Assembly: GCF_001422365.1 (NCBI RefSeq)
Contig: NZ_LMMT01000036.1
Coordinates: forward strand, 189,823 to 253,822
DNA from: Pseudorhodoferax sp. Leaf265
GTDB taxonomy: Bacteria; Pseudomonadota; Gammaproteobacteria; Burkholderiales; Burkholderiaceae_C
DNA: 64,000 nucleotides
Reading direction: 5' to 3'
Part shown: piece after piece, positions 9,408-17,921 of the stretch
Layout: every line of letters starts with the position of its first letter
Numbering within the stretch: position 1 is the first letter of the stretch
Notes under the pieces: generated by a model
Database searches by the model: none
Told to the model about the DNA's origin: nothing
The model's input: only the letters and a program-made list of their open reading frames with translations
Program-made: the position numbers and the translations under genes

Positions 9408-10466
9408 ATGATCAGCTACGACCTCACCGCGTTCGGCGCCCCGCTCGCGCGCAACGAGCAGCCCACGCCCACGCCGACGGGCAGCCAGGTGCTGGTGCGC
9501 GTGCTGGCGGCGGGTGTCTGCCACAGCGACATCCACATCCGCCACGGCTACTACGACATGGGCAACGGCAAGCGTCTGAACATGGGCGACCGCGGCGCCG
9601 TGCTGCCCCTGACCATGGGCCACGAGACGGCCGGCGAGATCGTCGCGGCCGGCCCCGATGCCAAGGGCGTGCAGATCGGCCAGCGCGTGGTGGTCTACCC
9701 CTGGCTGGGCTGCGGCCAGTGCAAGGTCTGCGCGCGCGGCCAGGAGAACCTGTGCATGAAGGGCCGCTCGCTGGGGGTGTTCGCGCCGGGCGGCTACGCC
9801 GACCACATCGTCGTGCCGCATGCGCGCTACCTGGTCGACATCGGCGACATGGCGCCCGAACAGGCCGCGCCCTGCGCCTGCTCGGGCCTGACCATGTACA
9901 GCGCCATCGGCAAGATCGACCCGGCCGTGCTCAAGGACGAGCATGTGGTGGTGTTCGGTGCGGGCGGCCTGGGCCTCATGGCCGTGGGCCTGCTCAAGGC
10001 GCTGGGCAACCCGGGTGCCATCGTCATCGAGCCCGACGCCGCCAAGCGCACCGCCGCGCTCAAGGCCGGCGCCGCGCACGCCATCGACAGCGCCGCGCCC
10101 GATGCGGCCGAGCAGGCCAAGGCGGCGGCCGGTGGCGCCGTCTGGGCGGCACTCGACTGCGTGGGCACCGAGCAGACCGTGGGCACCGGCATCGCCATGC
10201 TGACCAAGGGCGGGCAGTTCGTGCAGGTCGGCCTGTTCGGCGGCAAGGTGGAGATCTCCACGCCCTCCATGCCCATGCGCGCCGTGAGCTACGAGGGTTC
10301 CTACGTCGGCAACCTGGGCCAGCTGCGCGCGCTGATCGAGCTGGCCCGGGCCGGCAAGCTGGTGCCGCTGCCCATCGATGCGCGGCCCCTGGACCAGGCC
10401 GAGGCGGCGCTGCAGGATCTCGAAGCCGGCAAGGTCGTCGGCCGCGTCATGCTCCAACCCCACTGA
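9408..10466 (+). CDS. Zinc-dependent alcohol dehydrogenase (MDR family)
   Basis: This enzyme oxidises an alcohol, probably a pathway hydroxy-intermediate, with NAD(P)+. In 352 residues it has catalytic zinc ligands Cys38 and His72-Glu73 (GHETAGE). The structural-zinc cysteines are at about 102, 105, 108 and 116 (GCGQCKVCARGQENLC), and the nucleotide motif GAGGLGLMA is near 182. The gene is tightly coupled between a binding protein and an acyl-CoA dehydrogenase. Its substrate cannot be told from sequence. Confidence 0.87.
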   Translation: MISYDLTAFGAPLARNEQPTPTPTGSQVLVRVLAAGVCHSDIHIRHGYYDMGNGKRLNMGDRGAVLPLTMGHETAGEIVAAGPDAKGVQIGQRVVVYPWLGCGQCKVCARGQENLCMKGRSLGVFAPGGYADHIVVPHARYLVDIGDMAPEQAAPCACSGLTMYSAIGKIDPAVLKDEHVVVFGAGGLGLMAVGLLKALGNPGAIVIEPDAAKRTAALKAGAAHAIDSAAPDAAEQAKAAAGGAVWAALDCVGTEQTVGTGIAMLTKGGQFVQVGLFGGKVEISTPSMPMRAVSYEGSYVGNLGQLRALIELARAGKLVPLPIDARPLDQAEAALQDLEAGKVVGRVMLQPH

Positions 10467-10474
10467 AACACCCC

Positions 10475-11617
10475 ATGGACATCCAACGCACGGTCTACCG
10501 CGAAGACCACGAACAATTCCGCACCACGGTCCAGCGCTTCCTGGACCGCGAATGCGTGCCCCACATGGCGGCCTGGAACGCAGCCGGCGCCATCGACCGC
10601 GGCGTCTGGGCCAAGGCCGGCCGCGAGGGCCTGCTCTGCACCATGCTGCCGACCGAGTACGGCGGTGGCGGCGGCGACTTCGGCCACTCGGCCATCCTGG
10701 CCGAGGAGATGGCCGCGCGCGGCCTCACGGGCATCAACTTCGGCCTGCACTCCGACATCATCGTGCCCTACCTGCACCGGCTGGGCACGCCCGCGCAGAA
10801 GGACAAATGGCTGCCGCGCTGCGCGGCTGGCGAGACCATCACCGCCATCGCGATGACCGAGCCGGGCACGGGCAGCGACCTCAAGGGCATCCGCACCACG
10901 GCGCGGCGCGAGGGCGACGAGTACGTCATCAACGGCGCCAAGACCTTCATCAGCAATGGCCTGCTGTCCGACCTCGTGGTGGTCGTGGCCAAGACCAACC
11001 CGCAGGCGCAGGGCTCCAAGGCCATGAGCCTGATCCTCGTGGAAACCGACCGGCCCGGGTTTCGCCGCGGCCGCAAGCTCGACAAGGTGGGCCAGCACGC
11101 GGCCGACACGGCCGAGCTGTTCTTCGACGACGTGCGCGTGCCCGTCAGCAACCTGCTGGGCGAGGAAGGCAAGGGCATGTACGCGCTCATGCACGAGCTG
11201 CCGCAGGAGCGCTTCCTGATCGCGCTGGGCGCGGCGCGCGCGCTGGAGGCTTGCCTTACCCACACGCTGGCCTACGTCAAGGAGCGCCAGGCCTTCGGCC
11301 ACAGCGTCTGGGACTTCCAGAACACGCGCTTCAAGCTGGCCGACATCAAGGCCCAGTCGCTGGCCGTGCGCACGCTGGTCGACCACTACCTGGGCGAGCA
11401 CATGCGCCGGCGCATCACGCTCGAAGAGGCGGCCGTCGCCAAACTGTTCGCCACCGAGACGCTGGGCAGCGCGCTGGACACCATGGTGCAGCTGCATGGC
11501 GGCTACGGCTACATGCTGGAGTACCCGGTGGCGCGGGCCTTCGTGGACATGCGGGTGAACCGGATCTATGGCGGGACGAGCGAGGTGCAGCGGGATTTGA
11601 TTGCGCGCAAGCTCTGA
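10475..11617 (+). CDS. Acyl-CoA dehydrogenase, long-chain/isovaleryl type
   Basis: This flavoenzyme introduces the alpha,beta double bond into acyl-CoA and passes electrons to ETF. The 380 residues include AMTEPGTGSDLKGIRT and the C-terminal IYGGTSEVQRDLIARKL. The usual YEGT glutamate is glycine, as in LCAD and isovaleryl-CoA dehydrogenase. Those enzymes use a glutamate on another helix, and Glu258 (ARALEACLTHTLAYV) occupies that place. ATG 10475 is 8 bases after the alcohol dehydrogenase stop. It resembles the dehydrogenase at 43129. Confidence 0.9.
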   Translation: MDIQRTVYREDHEQFRTTVQRFLDRECVPHMAAWNAAGAIDRGVWAKAGREGLLCTMLPTEYGGGGGDFGHSAILAEEMAARGLTGINFGLHSDIIVPYLHRLGTPAQKDKWLPRCAAGETITAIAMTEPGTGSDLKGIRTTARREGDEYVINGAKTFISNGLLSDLVVVVAKTNPQAQGSKAMSLILVETDRPGFRRGRKLDKVGQHAADTAELFFDDVRVPVSNLLGEEGKGMYALMHELPQERFLIALGAARALEACLTHTLAYVKERQAFGHSVWDFQNTRFKLADIKAQSLAVRTLVDHYLGEHMRRRITLEEAAVAKLFATETLGSALDTMVQLHGGYGYMLEYPVARAFVDMRVNRIYGGTSEVQRDLIARKL

Positions 11618-11682
11618 GCATCGCCCCCCCGAGCGCGGGGCACGTCACGGCCCCACCGGCGCGTTCACCACCCCTGGCTATA

Positions 11683-11707
11683 CTTTTTGTAACCAGGTGT
11701 CGGCGGG
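11683..11707 (+). repeat. Imperfect 25-bp palindrome upstream of the diguanylate cyclase
   Basis: CCTGG and CCAGG flank an AT-rich core containing TATACTTTTTG, with about 8 of 10 arm positions matching. It is the only AT-rich spot between the dehydrogenase stop and the diguanylate cyclase. It could be a terminator for the upstream operon or part of a promoter (TATACT resembles a -10). Neither is certain. Confidence 0.3.
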
Positions 11708-11800
11708 CCGGGCCGGCCGTCTCTTCACCCCAGGGCGGGCGTCCCTGTCGTGGCAGCACCTGGATGGCCCACCCGACCGCCCACCAGCCCTGCACCGACA

Positions 11801-12769
11801 GTGACCACCAAGCGCCCCCACCACTCCGATGCCGACGACCTGAACAGCGACAGCGCCGTCTACCGCACGCTGCTGGAATCCACCCGGGCCATCCCCTGGA
11901 AGATCGACTGGGCCACCAAGCGCTTCAGCTACATCGGCCCGCAGATCGAGGCCTTGCTTGGCTGGAGCGCGGAGAGCTGGGGCGGCGTCGAGGACTGGGC
12001 CATGCGCATGCACCCGGAAGACCGCGACGATGTGGTGAACTTCTGCGTAGCGCAGTCACAGTCCGGCGTCGACCATGAGGCGGACTACCGCGCGCTCACC
12101 AAGGACAACGGCTACGTGTGGATCCGCGACGTCGTCCACGTGGTGCGCAACGGCCAGGGCGAGGTCGAGGCGCTGGTGGGTTTCATGTTCGACATCACCG
12201 AGCGCAAGAAGACCGAGGAGAAACTGCTCGCGCTGCAGAAGGAACTCGAAGCGCTGTCGTTCCAGGACGGGCTGACCCACATCGCCAACCGGCGCCAGTT
12301 CGATGCCAGCTTCGCGCGCGAATGGGACACTGCGCGCAGCCAGGGCGAGCCGCTGTCCGTGCTGCTGATCGACATCGACTTCTTCAAGCAGTACAACGAC
12401 CTGTATGGCCACATCCAGGGCGACAGGTGCATCGTGGACATCGCCCGCACGCTGAGCCTGGCGGTGGACAGCCCGCGTGACCTGGTCGCGCGCTTCGGCG
12501 GCGAGGAGTTCGTCATCCTGCTGCCGCAGACCGACCGCACGGTGGCGCTGAAGGTGGCCGAACGCTGCCAACGGCTGATCCGCAAGCAGGCGATCGTCCA
12601 TGCACACTCCCCGAACGACCAGTGCATCACCGTCAGCATCGGCGTCGGCACCGTCACACCGAGCGAGCAGCTGGAAGCCTCCGATTTCATCGAAGCCGTG
12701 GACCGGCAGCTCTATGCGGCCAAGAAGAACGGCAGGAACCGGATCGAGGCCGTGCAGGGGCCGGCTTGA
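11801..12769 (+). CDS. PAS-GGDEF diguanylate cyclase
   Basis: It is predicted to make cyclic di-GMP from two GTP in response to a signal bound by its PAS domain. An N-terminal PAS/PAC unit covers about residues 20-135 (ending FMFDITERKK). A short coiled linker follows, and then a GGDEF domain with the active motif GGEEF at about 233-237. The inhibitory RxxD site is absent (SPRD at that position). The GTG at 11801 is chosen; a GTG at 11750 is also in frame and neither has a clear ribosome site. It has no transmembrane segment and no obvious link to the catabolic genes around it. Confidence 0.85.
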   Translation: MTTKRPHHSDADDLNSDSAVYRTLLESTRAIPWKIDWATKRFSYIGPQIEALLGWSAESWGGVEDWAMRMHPEDRDDVVNFCVAQSQSGVDHEADYRALTKDNGYVWIRDVVHVVRNGQGEVEALVGFMFDITERKKTEEKLLALQKELEALSFQDGLTHIANRRQFDASFAREWDTARSQGEPLSVLLIDIDFFKQYNDLYGHIQGDRCIVDIARTLSLAVDSPRDLVARFGGEEFVILLPQTDRTVALKVAERCQRLIRKQAIVHAHSPNDQCITVSIGVGTVTPSEQLEASDFIEAVDRQLYAAKKNGRNRIEAVQGPA

Positions 12770-12782
12770 CGCGCGCCTCCCT

Positions 12783-14345
12783 TCAGGCCACCGCCCGCCG
12801 GTGGTCCTTCCAGTGCGGCTCGCGCAGCTTGTACTTCATGACCTTGCCCGCCCCGCTGATCGGCAATGCCGCCACGAACTCCACACTGCGCGGGCATTTG
12901 TAGCCGGCGATCAGCGCCTTGCAGTGGGCCTGGATCGCCTCGGCCTCGACCTGCATGCCGGGCTTGAGCACCAGCACGGCGTGCACGGCCTCGCCCCATT
13001 GCGCATGCGGCACGCCGATCACGGCCGCCGCCGCCACGGCCGGATGCCGCGTGAGCGCGGCCTCGACCTCCCCGCAGTAGACGTTCTCGCCGCCGGAGAC
13101 CACCATGTCCTTGAAGCGGTCGACGATGAAGACGAAGCCATCCTCGTCCATGCGCGCGGCATCGCCCGTGAACATCCAGCCGTCGCGCAGCGCCTGGGCC
13201 GTGGCTTCGGGCAGGTTCCAGTAGCCCGACATCGCGCAGGGGCTGCGCACCGCGATCTCGCCGACCTGGCCGCGCGGCACCTCTCGGCCCTCCACGTCCA
13301 CGATGCGCACATCCACGCCGTTCAGCGCCCGGCCCGCCGAGGGCAGCTTGCCGAGCTTGCGGCCTTCGGCCGCGTGGTACTCCGCGGTCAGGTAGGTCAC
13401 GCCAGCGGCCAGTTCCGTCATGCCGTAGCCCTGCACGAAGTCCGCGTGCGGGAGCCGCTCGAACGCCCGCTCCAGCAGGGCCTCGGAGATCGGCGAGGCG
13501 CCATAGCCGATCACGCGCACGCTGGACAGATCGGCCTCGCGCGCGGCCGGGTCGTCGAGCAGGAACTGCAGCATCACCGGGATCAGCATGAGGCTGGTGA
13601 TGCGGTGCTCGGCGATGGCCTTGAGCACACCGCCTGGCGTGAAGCCCGGCAGGAACACGTTGGTCGTGCCCACAACGAGGCTGCGCATCAGCGCGGACAG
13701 GCCACCGAGGTGGAACAGCGGCGCGCTGTGCAGCAGCACGGCGTCACGGTCCAGCGGCGAGGCGATCAGCGACAGCGCCGCGTTGGCGGCCAGCGCCTCC
13801 TGGCTCAGCATCACGCCCTTGGGCCGGCCCGTCGTGCCGCCCGTGTAGAAGACGCCGGCCAGGTCGTCACCGCTGCGCAGCGCGTCGTCCACGGACCTGG
13901 CCGTGGCGATCATCTGCTCGGTGTCCAGAAAGCCGGCCGGCGCGGGCTTGTCGCCCACGTAGAACACGGTCTTGAGGCAGGGCGCCTCGGCCTGCAGCGC
14001 GGGGACCATGGCCACGAAGCTGTCGTCCACGAACAGCATCGCGGTTTCGCAGTCCTGCAGCGAATACGCGATCTCGGCGGCGCTCCAGCGTGTGTTGACC
14101 GGGTTGACCACGCCACCGGCCCACCAGACGGCCAGGTAGAACTCCAGCGTGCGGTCGGAATTCAGCGCGAGCATGCCGACGCGGTCGCCCGCACGCATGC
14201 CCTGCGCCTGCAGCGCACCGGCCAGCCGGGCGACGCGCGCATGCAGCTGGCGGAAGGTCTGGCGGCGGCCCTGGTAGACGGTGACCACGCGGTCGGGGTA
14301 CTGCTGCACGGCACGGTGCAGCGATTGGGTCTGGCGCAAGCGCAT
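12783..14345 (-). CDS. Acyl-CoA ligase (AMP-forming, long-chain fatty acid type)
   Basis: This enzyme activates a carboxylic acid to its CoA thioester through an acyl-adenylate. The 520 residues contain the P-loop YTGGTTGRPKGVML near 175, GYGMTEL near 310, and the hinge and catalytic region GDAARMDEDGFVFIVDRFKDMVVSGGENVY. The A10 lysine is present near the end in SGAGKVMKYKLRE. ATG 14345 follows AAGGAG. It lies downstream of a binding protein gene, which hints that the imported substrate is the acid it activates. Confidence 0.9.
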   Translation of the reverse strand: MRLRQTQSLHRAVQQYPDRVVTVYQGRRQTFRQLHARVARLAGALQAQGMRAGDRVGMLALNSDRTLEFYLAVWWAGGVVNPVNTRWSAAEIAYSLQDCETAMLFVDDSFVAMVPALQAEAPCLKTVFYVGDKPAPAGFLDTEQMIATARSVDDALRSGDDLAGVFYTGGTTGRPKGVMLSQEALAANAALSLIASPLDRDAVLLHSAPLFHLGGLSALMRSLVVGTTNVFLPGFTPGGVLKAIAEHRITSLMLIPVMLQFLLDDPAAREADLSSVRVIGYGASPISEALLERAFERLPHADFVQGYGMTELAAGVTYLTAEYHAAEGRKLGKLPSAGRALNGVDVRIVDVEGREVPRGQVGEIAVRSPCAMSGYWNLPEATAQALRDGWMFTGDAARMDEDGFVFIVDRFKDMVVSGGENVYCGEVEAALTRHPAVAAAAVIGVPHAQWGEAVHAVLVLKPGMQVEAEAIQAHCKALIAGYKCPRSVEFVAALPISGAGKVMKYKLREPHWKDHRRAVA

Positions 14346-14356
14346 GGAGTCTCCTT

Positions 14357-15574
14357 TCAGGACGGCAGGACGGGGCCGAAGCGTTCGTAGGTGTCGCCCT
14401 TCAGGCGCAGCATCTGCAGTTGCTCGAGCGGGGCGTAGTCGCTGGGGCTGGTCCTCACGCGCATGCCGGCGCGCACCATGGGCAGCGTCAGGTCGAGCGC
14501 CGCGGCCTGGCGCATCACGTTTTCGCGCGTGAGCTGCTCGCCGGCCTGCTGCAGCACCTTCTCCATGAGCTGGCCCATGCTGTAGGCCAGGGCGTTGAGC
14601 GTCTCGTAGGGGTTGCCATCGGGGTAGTACGTGGCCATGAATGACGTGAACTCGCGCACTTCGGGTGTGTCGCGTTCGGCCGTCTCCGAGGGGTCGCGCA
14701 TGAAGGTAGCCGTGATCACGCCCTGCGCGTTGTCGATGCCGGCCGGCTTGATCACCGACTGCAGCGAGGCCGACACGCTGGCCAGGTAGTGCATGGGCTT
14801 CCAGCCCATCTCGGCGCTGCGGCGGATCGCCATGGCCGCGAACTTGGGCGTGCTCACGTTGAAGAAGGTGTCGGCGCCGGCGGCCCGCAGCTGCACCAGT
14901 TGGCTGTCGATGGTCGGGTCGCTGAACTCGTAGCTGAGCTGGGCCACGACCATGGCCTTGGCCCTGTCGCCCAGCGCGTCCAGGAAGCCCTTGAGATAGT
15001 CCTTGCCGAGGTCGTCGTTCTGGTAGAGCACGCCGATGCGCGCGTTCGGCTGGTGCTGCAGGATGTGGCGGGCGTGGATGGCGGCCTCGACCTGGTAGGA
15101 GGTCTGAAAGCCCATGGTCCACGGAAAGGCCTTGGGATCGTTCCAGCGGCTCGCGCCGCTCTGCACGAACAGCTGCGGCACCTTCCTGGCGTTCATGTAC
15201 TTCTGGATCGCGAGGTTGGTCGCCGTGCCCAGCACGGCGCCGATGAACAGCACCTCTTCCTGCTCGACCAGCTTGCGCGCCTGCTCCACGGTCTTGGAGG
15301 GGTTGTAGCCGTCGTCCAGCGACAGCAGCCTGAGCTTGCGGCCGTTGACGCCGCCCTGCGCATTGACCTTGTTGAAGTAGCCCTGCAGCGCCTTGCCCAT
15401 GGTGCCGTAGGAGGACGCCGGCCCCGAGTACGGCAGGATGTTTCCGATCTTGATCTCGGTGTCGCTGACGCCGGGGCCGTAGGACTTGTGCGCGCGCGAT
15501 GGCAGCGCAGTGGCGAGCCCCAAGGCCAGCGTCGCACGCCGCGACAGACCGGCGCGGTCTCCGTCTTTCTTCAT
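14357..15574 (-). CDS. ABC transporter substrate-binding protein (LivK-like)
   Basis: This is a periplasmic receptor of the type I fold, 405 residues. The N-terminus has a basic region and a hydrophobic stretch (SRRATLALGLATALPSRA), so it is exported. The mature part begins YGPGVSDTEIKIGNILPYSGPASSYG. It is clearly paralogous to the protein at 19234, sharing SKTVEQARKLVEQEEVL and the NARKVPQLFV-type motif. No permease is adjacent. It precedes the acyl-CoA ligase by 11 bases. Confidence 0.87.
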   Translation of the reverse strand: MKKDGDRAGLSRRATLALGLATALPSRAHKSYGPGVSDTEIKIGNILPYSGPASSYGTMGKALQGYFNKVNAQGGVNGRKLRLLSLDDGYNPSKTVEQARKLVEQEEVLFIGAVLGTATNLAIQKYMNARKVPQLFVQSGASRWNDPKAFPWTMGFQTSYQVEAAIHARHILQHQPNARIGVLYQNDDLGKDYLKGFLDALGDRAKAMVVAQLSYEFSDPTIDSQLVQLRAAGADTFFNVSTPKFAAMAIRRSAEMGWKPMHYLASVSASLQSVIKPAGIDNAQGVITATFMRDPSETAERDTPEVREFTSFMATYYPDGNPYETLNALAYSMGQLMEKVLQQAGEQLTRENVMRQAAALDLTLPMVRAGMRVRTSPSDYAPLEQLQMLRLKGDTYERFGPVLPS

Positions 15575-15634
15575 GCTCTTGTCTCCTGGTGGTTGTCGTG
15601 ACCTGCAAGGCCAGGGCGGCCCCGTCGGCGCGAA

Positions 15635-15678
15635 ATCCTAGGCCGGGGGGCGGCCGGCCCCCTCGTCCGGAACGACGA
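15635..15678 (-). promoter_or_regulatory. Predicted activator operator between divergent operons, -10 toward binding protein-ligase
   Basis: TCGTCC-GGAA-CGACGA occupies 15663-15678. Toward the minus-strand operon, 22 bases separate it from TAGGAT at 15640-15635. Toward the GST operon no convincing -10 is found at the same spacing, so control of that side is uncertain. Confidence 0.62.
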
Positions 15679-15757
15679 TTTGTGCAAGCACAGCCACCTG
15701 CGGGACAGCCATGGCCCCGCATCCGCTTTACAAAGCCGCCAAGGAGACAAGCGCGCC

Positions 15758-16462
15758 ATGATCGACCTGCACTACTGGCCGACACCCAACGGCTGGAAGA
15801 TCAGCATCCTGCTGGAGGAATGCGGCCTGCCCTACCGCGTCGTGCCCGTCAACATCGGCGCGGGTGCGCAGTTCGCGCCGGACTTCCTGGCCATCAGCCC
15901 CAACAACCGGATTCCGGCCATCGTTGACCATGCACCGCCGGGCGGTGGTGCGCCGCTGGCGCTGTTCGAGAGCGGCGCCATCCTGCAGTACCTGGCCGAA
16001 AAGGCCGGCCGGCTGCTGCCCACGGCCACGGCCGAACGCTACCGCGTGCTGCAATGGGTCTACTGGCAGGTCGGCGGCCTGGGCCCCATGGCAGGGCAGA
16101 ACGGGCACTTCCTGCTCTACGCGGCCGAGAAGATCCCCTACGCCATCGACCGCTACGGTGCCGAGGTGCGCCGGCTCTACGGCGTGCTGGACCGCCAGCT
16201 CGCGGCCACGGGCGCTTACATCGCTGGCGACTACTCCATCGCCGACATCGCCAGCTTCCCCTGGGCCATGACGCACAAGGCCCAGCAGATCAGCCTGGAC
16301 GACTTCCCGCACGTGAAGCGCTGGTACGCCGAGGTGCGCGCGCGGCCCCAGGTGCAGGCCGGCCTGGCGGTCGGCAAGGAACTGGGCCGGCCCGGCAAGG
16401 CCATGGACGACGGCGCACGCCGCCACCTGTTTCGCGGCACGGCCGCAGCCAACAAGGACTGA
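15758..16462 (+). CDS. Glutathione S-transferase family protein
   Basis: The thioredoxin-like N-terminal domain (MIDLHYWPTPNGWKISILLEE) and the FESGAILQYLAEK motif near residue 75 mark a GST of the YfcG/nu-like group. The C-terminal helical domain is also present, for 234 residues in all. Such enzymes conjugate or reduce with glutathione. ATG 15758 follows AAGGAG at 15741-15746. It starts a three-gene unit with a kappa-class-like isomerase and a crotonase, so glutathione chemistry is probably part of the pathway. Confidence 0.86.
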   Translation: MIDLHYWPTPNGWKISILLEECGLPYRVVPVNIGAGAQFAPDFLAISPNNRIPAIVDHAPPGGGAPLALFESGAILQYLAEKAGRLLPTATAERYRVLQWVYWQVGGLGPMAGQNGHFLLYAAEKIPYAIDRYGAEVRRLYGVLDRQLAATGAYIAGDYSIADIASFPWAMTHKAQQISLDDFPHVKRWYAEVRARPQVQAGLAVGKELGRPGKAMDDGARRHLFRGTAAANKD

Positions 16463-16463
16463 C

Positions 16464-17069
16464 ATGCCCGACATCGAATTCTTCTTCGACATCTCCAGCC
16501 CCTGGACCTACCTGGCCTTCACCAATGTGCAGCCCATGGCCGCCGAGCTTGGCGCCACGATCCACTGGAAGCCTTTCATGGTCGGCGGCGTGTTCAACAC
16601 CGTGAATCCCACGGTCTACGAATCGCGCCGCACGCCGGTGCCGGCCAAGCAGGCCTACCTGGGCAAGAGCCTGGCGGACTGGGCGCGCTGGACCGGCGTG
16701 CAGATCAACTTCCCGCCCAAGGTGTTCCCGGTCAACAGCGTGAAGCTCATGCGCGGCTGCCTGGTGCTGGACGCGCAAGGCCAGCTGCCGGCGTTCGCCA
16801 AGGCGGGTTTCGAGGCCTACTGGAGGGATGACCTCGACATTTCGCAGGACAGCGTGGTGCGCGAGGTCTGTGCGCGTGCTGGCGTCGATGCCGATGCGCT
16901 GCTGGCAGCCATCGGCGTGCAGGAGATCAAGGACCAGCTGCGCGCCAACACCGAGGAACTCATCGCGCGCGGTGGCTTCGGCACCCCCACCATTTTTCTG
17001 GGAGACGACATGTACTTTGGCAACGACCACCTGCCCCTCGTGCGGGCCGCACTGGAGCGCGCACGATGA
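16464..17069 (+). CDS. 2-Hydroxychromene-2-carboxylate isomerase family protein (DsbA/kappa-GST fold)
   Basis: The 201 residues begin MPDIEFFFDISSPWTYLAF, which has the S-P-W-T-Y pattern of HCCA isomerases and kappa GSTs in place of the CxxC of DsbA. The C-terminal GGFGTPTIFLGDDMYFGNDHLPLV is also typical. In aromatic degradation the family isomerises 2-hydroxychromene-2-carboxylate with glutathione. The real substrate here is unknown. It overlaps the following crotonase start by 4 bases (ATGA). Confidence 0.85.
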   Translation: MPDIEFFFDISSPWTYLAFTNVQPMAAELGATIHWKPFMVGGVFNTVNPTVYESRRTPVPAKQAYLGKSLADWARWTGVQINFPPKVFPVNSVKLMRGCLVLDAQGQLPAFAKAGFEAYWRDDLDISQDSVVREVCARAGVDADALLAAIGVQEIKDQLRANTEELIARGGFGTPTIFLGDDMYFGNDHLPLVRAALERAR

Positions 17070-17839
17070 GCGCCAACGACGAACTGCTGCAGCTCAGCAC
17101 GCCCTCGCCCGGCGTCGCGTGCCTCACGCTGAACCGCCCGCAGGCCATGAACGCGCTGTCGCTCGCGCTGCGCCAGGCCATCGCCGATGCCGTCGACCGC
17201 CTGGCGGCCGACCCCGCGGTCCGTGTGCTGGTGCTGACCGGCGCCGGCCGCGCCTTCTGCGCCGGGCTGGACCTGCGCGAGATCGATGGCAACGCGCTGG
17301 GCAACGCCAAGGCCGACCCGGTGCTGGCGCTGCGGCGCTTTCCGAAGCCCATCGTCGGCGCCGTCAATGGCGCGGCCGTCACGGGTGGGCTGGAACTGGC
17401 GCTGGCCTGCGACGTGCTGATCGCCTCGACCCAGGCGCGCTTCGCCGACACCCATGCGCGCGTGGGCGTGGTGCCGGGTTGGGGCCTGTCGCAGAAGCTG
17501 CCGCGGTTGATCGGCATCGGCCGGGCCAAGGAGATGTCCTTCAGCGGCAACTTCATCGGTGCCGAGCAGGCCGAGCGCTGGGGCCTGGTCAACCGCGTGG
17601 TGGCGCCCGAGGAACTGCTGCCCCAGGCCTTCGCGCTGGCCGCCGACATGGCCAGCGCGCTGCCCGATGTGGTGCAGATCTACAAGCAGCTGATCGACGG
17701 TGGCTATGCCGGCAGCCTGGCCGATGGCCTGGTGGAGGAGAAGGCCGCCTCGCGCCGCTGGGCCGAGTCGCTGGACACCGCCCAACTGCGCGCCCGGCGC
17801 GAAGAGGTGCAGGCCCGGGGCCGCACCCAGGCTGGGTAA
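17066..17839 (+). CDS. Enoyl-CoA hydratase/isomerase family protein (crotonase)
   Basis: This 257-residue crotonase-fold protein has CAGLDLREID near 67 and GAAVTGGLELALACD near 100. The first catalytic glutamate (Glu144 of rat hydratase) is present in GGLELA. The second (Glu164) is replaced, the local sequence being ADTHARVGVVPGWG. Simple hydratase activity is therefore uncertain and isomerase or another crotonase chemistry is possible. It is the third gene of the GST operon. Confidence 0.85.
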   Translation: MSANDELLQLSTPSPGVACLTLNRPQAMNALSLALRQAIADAVDRLAADPAVRVLVLTGAGRAFCAGLDLREIDGNALGNAKADPVLALRRFPKPIVGAVNGAAVTGGLELALACDVLIASTQARFADTHARVGVVPGWGLSQKLPRLIGIGRAKEMSFSGNFIGAEQAERWGLVNRVVAPEELLPQAFALAADMASALPDVVQIYKQLIDGGYAGSLADGLVEEKAASRRWAESLDTAQLRARREEVQARGRTQAG

Positions 17840-17847
17840 ACCCCGAC

Positions 17848-17891
17848 TCGTCGCTTCGGACGATGACGGCGGCGCGCTGCGCCGCTAGGCT
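17848..17891 (+). promoter_or_regulatory. Predicted activator operator plus -10 for thiolase-binding protein-ligase operon
   Basis: TCGTCG-CTTC-GGACGA at 17848-17863 is followed after 22 bases by TAGGCT at 17886-17891. The ATG at 17922 is 31 bases further on. Confidence 0.65.
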
Positions 17892-17921
17892 GCGGGTTCT
17901 CGCAACGCACAGACCACCACC

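Noticed and set aside
12783-15785. Single 1000-codon minus frame that could look like a receptor-ligase fusion
   Set aside because: The upstream part is out-of-frame translation of the receptor gene; the ligase has its own ATG at 14345 with a strong ribosome site.
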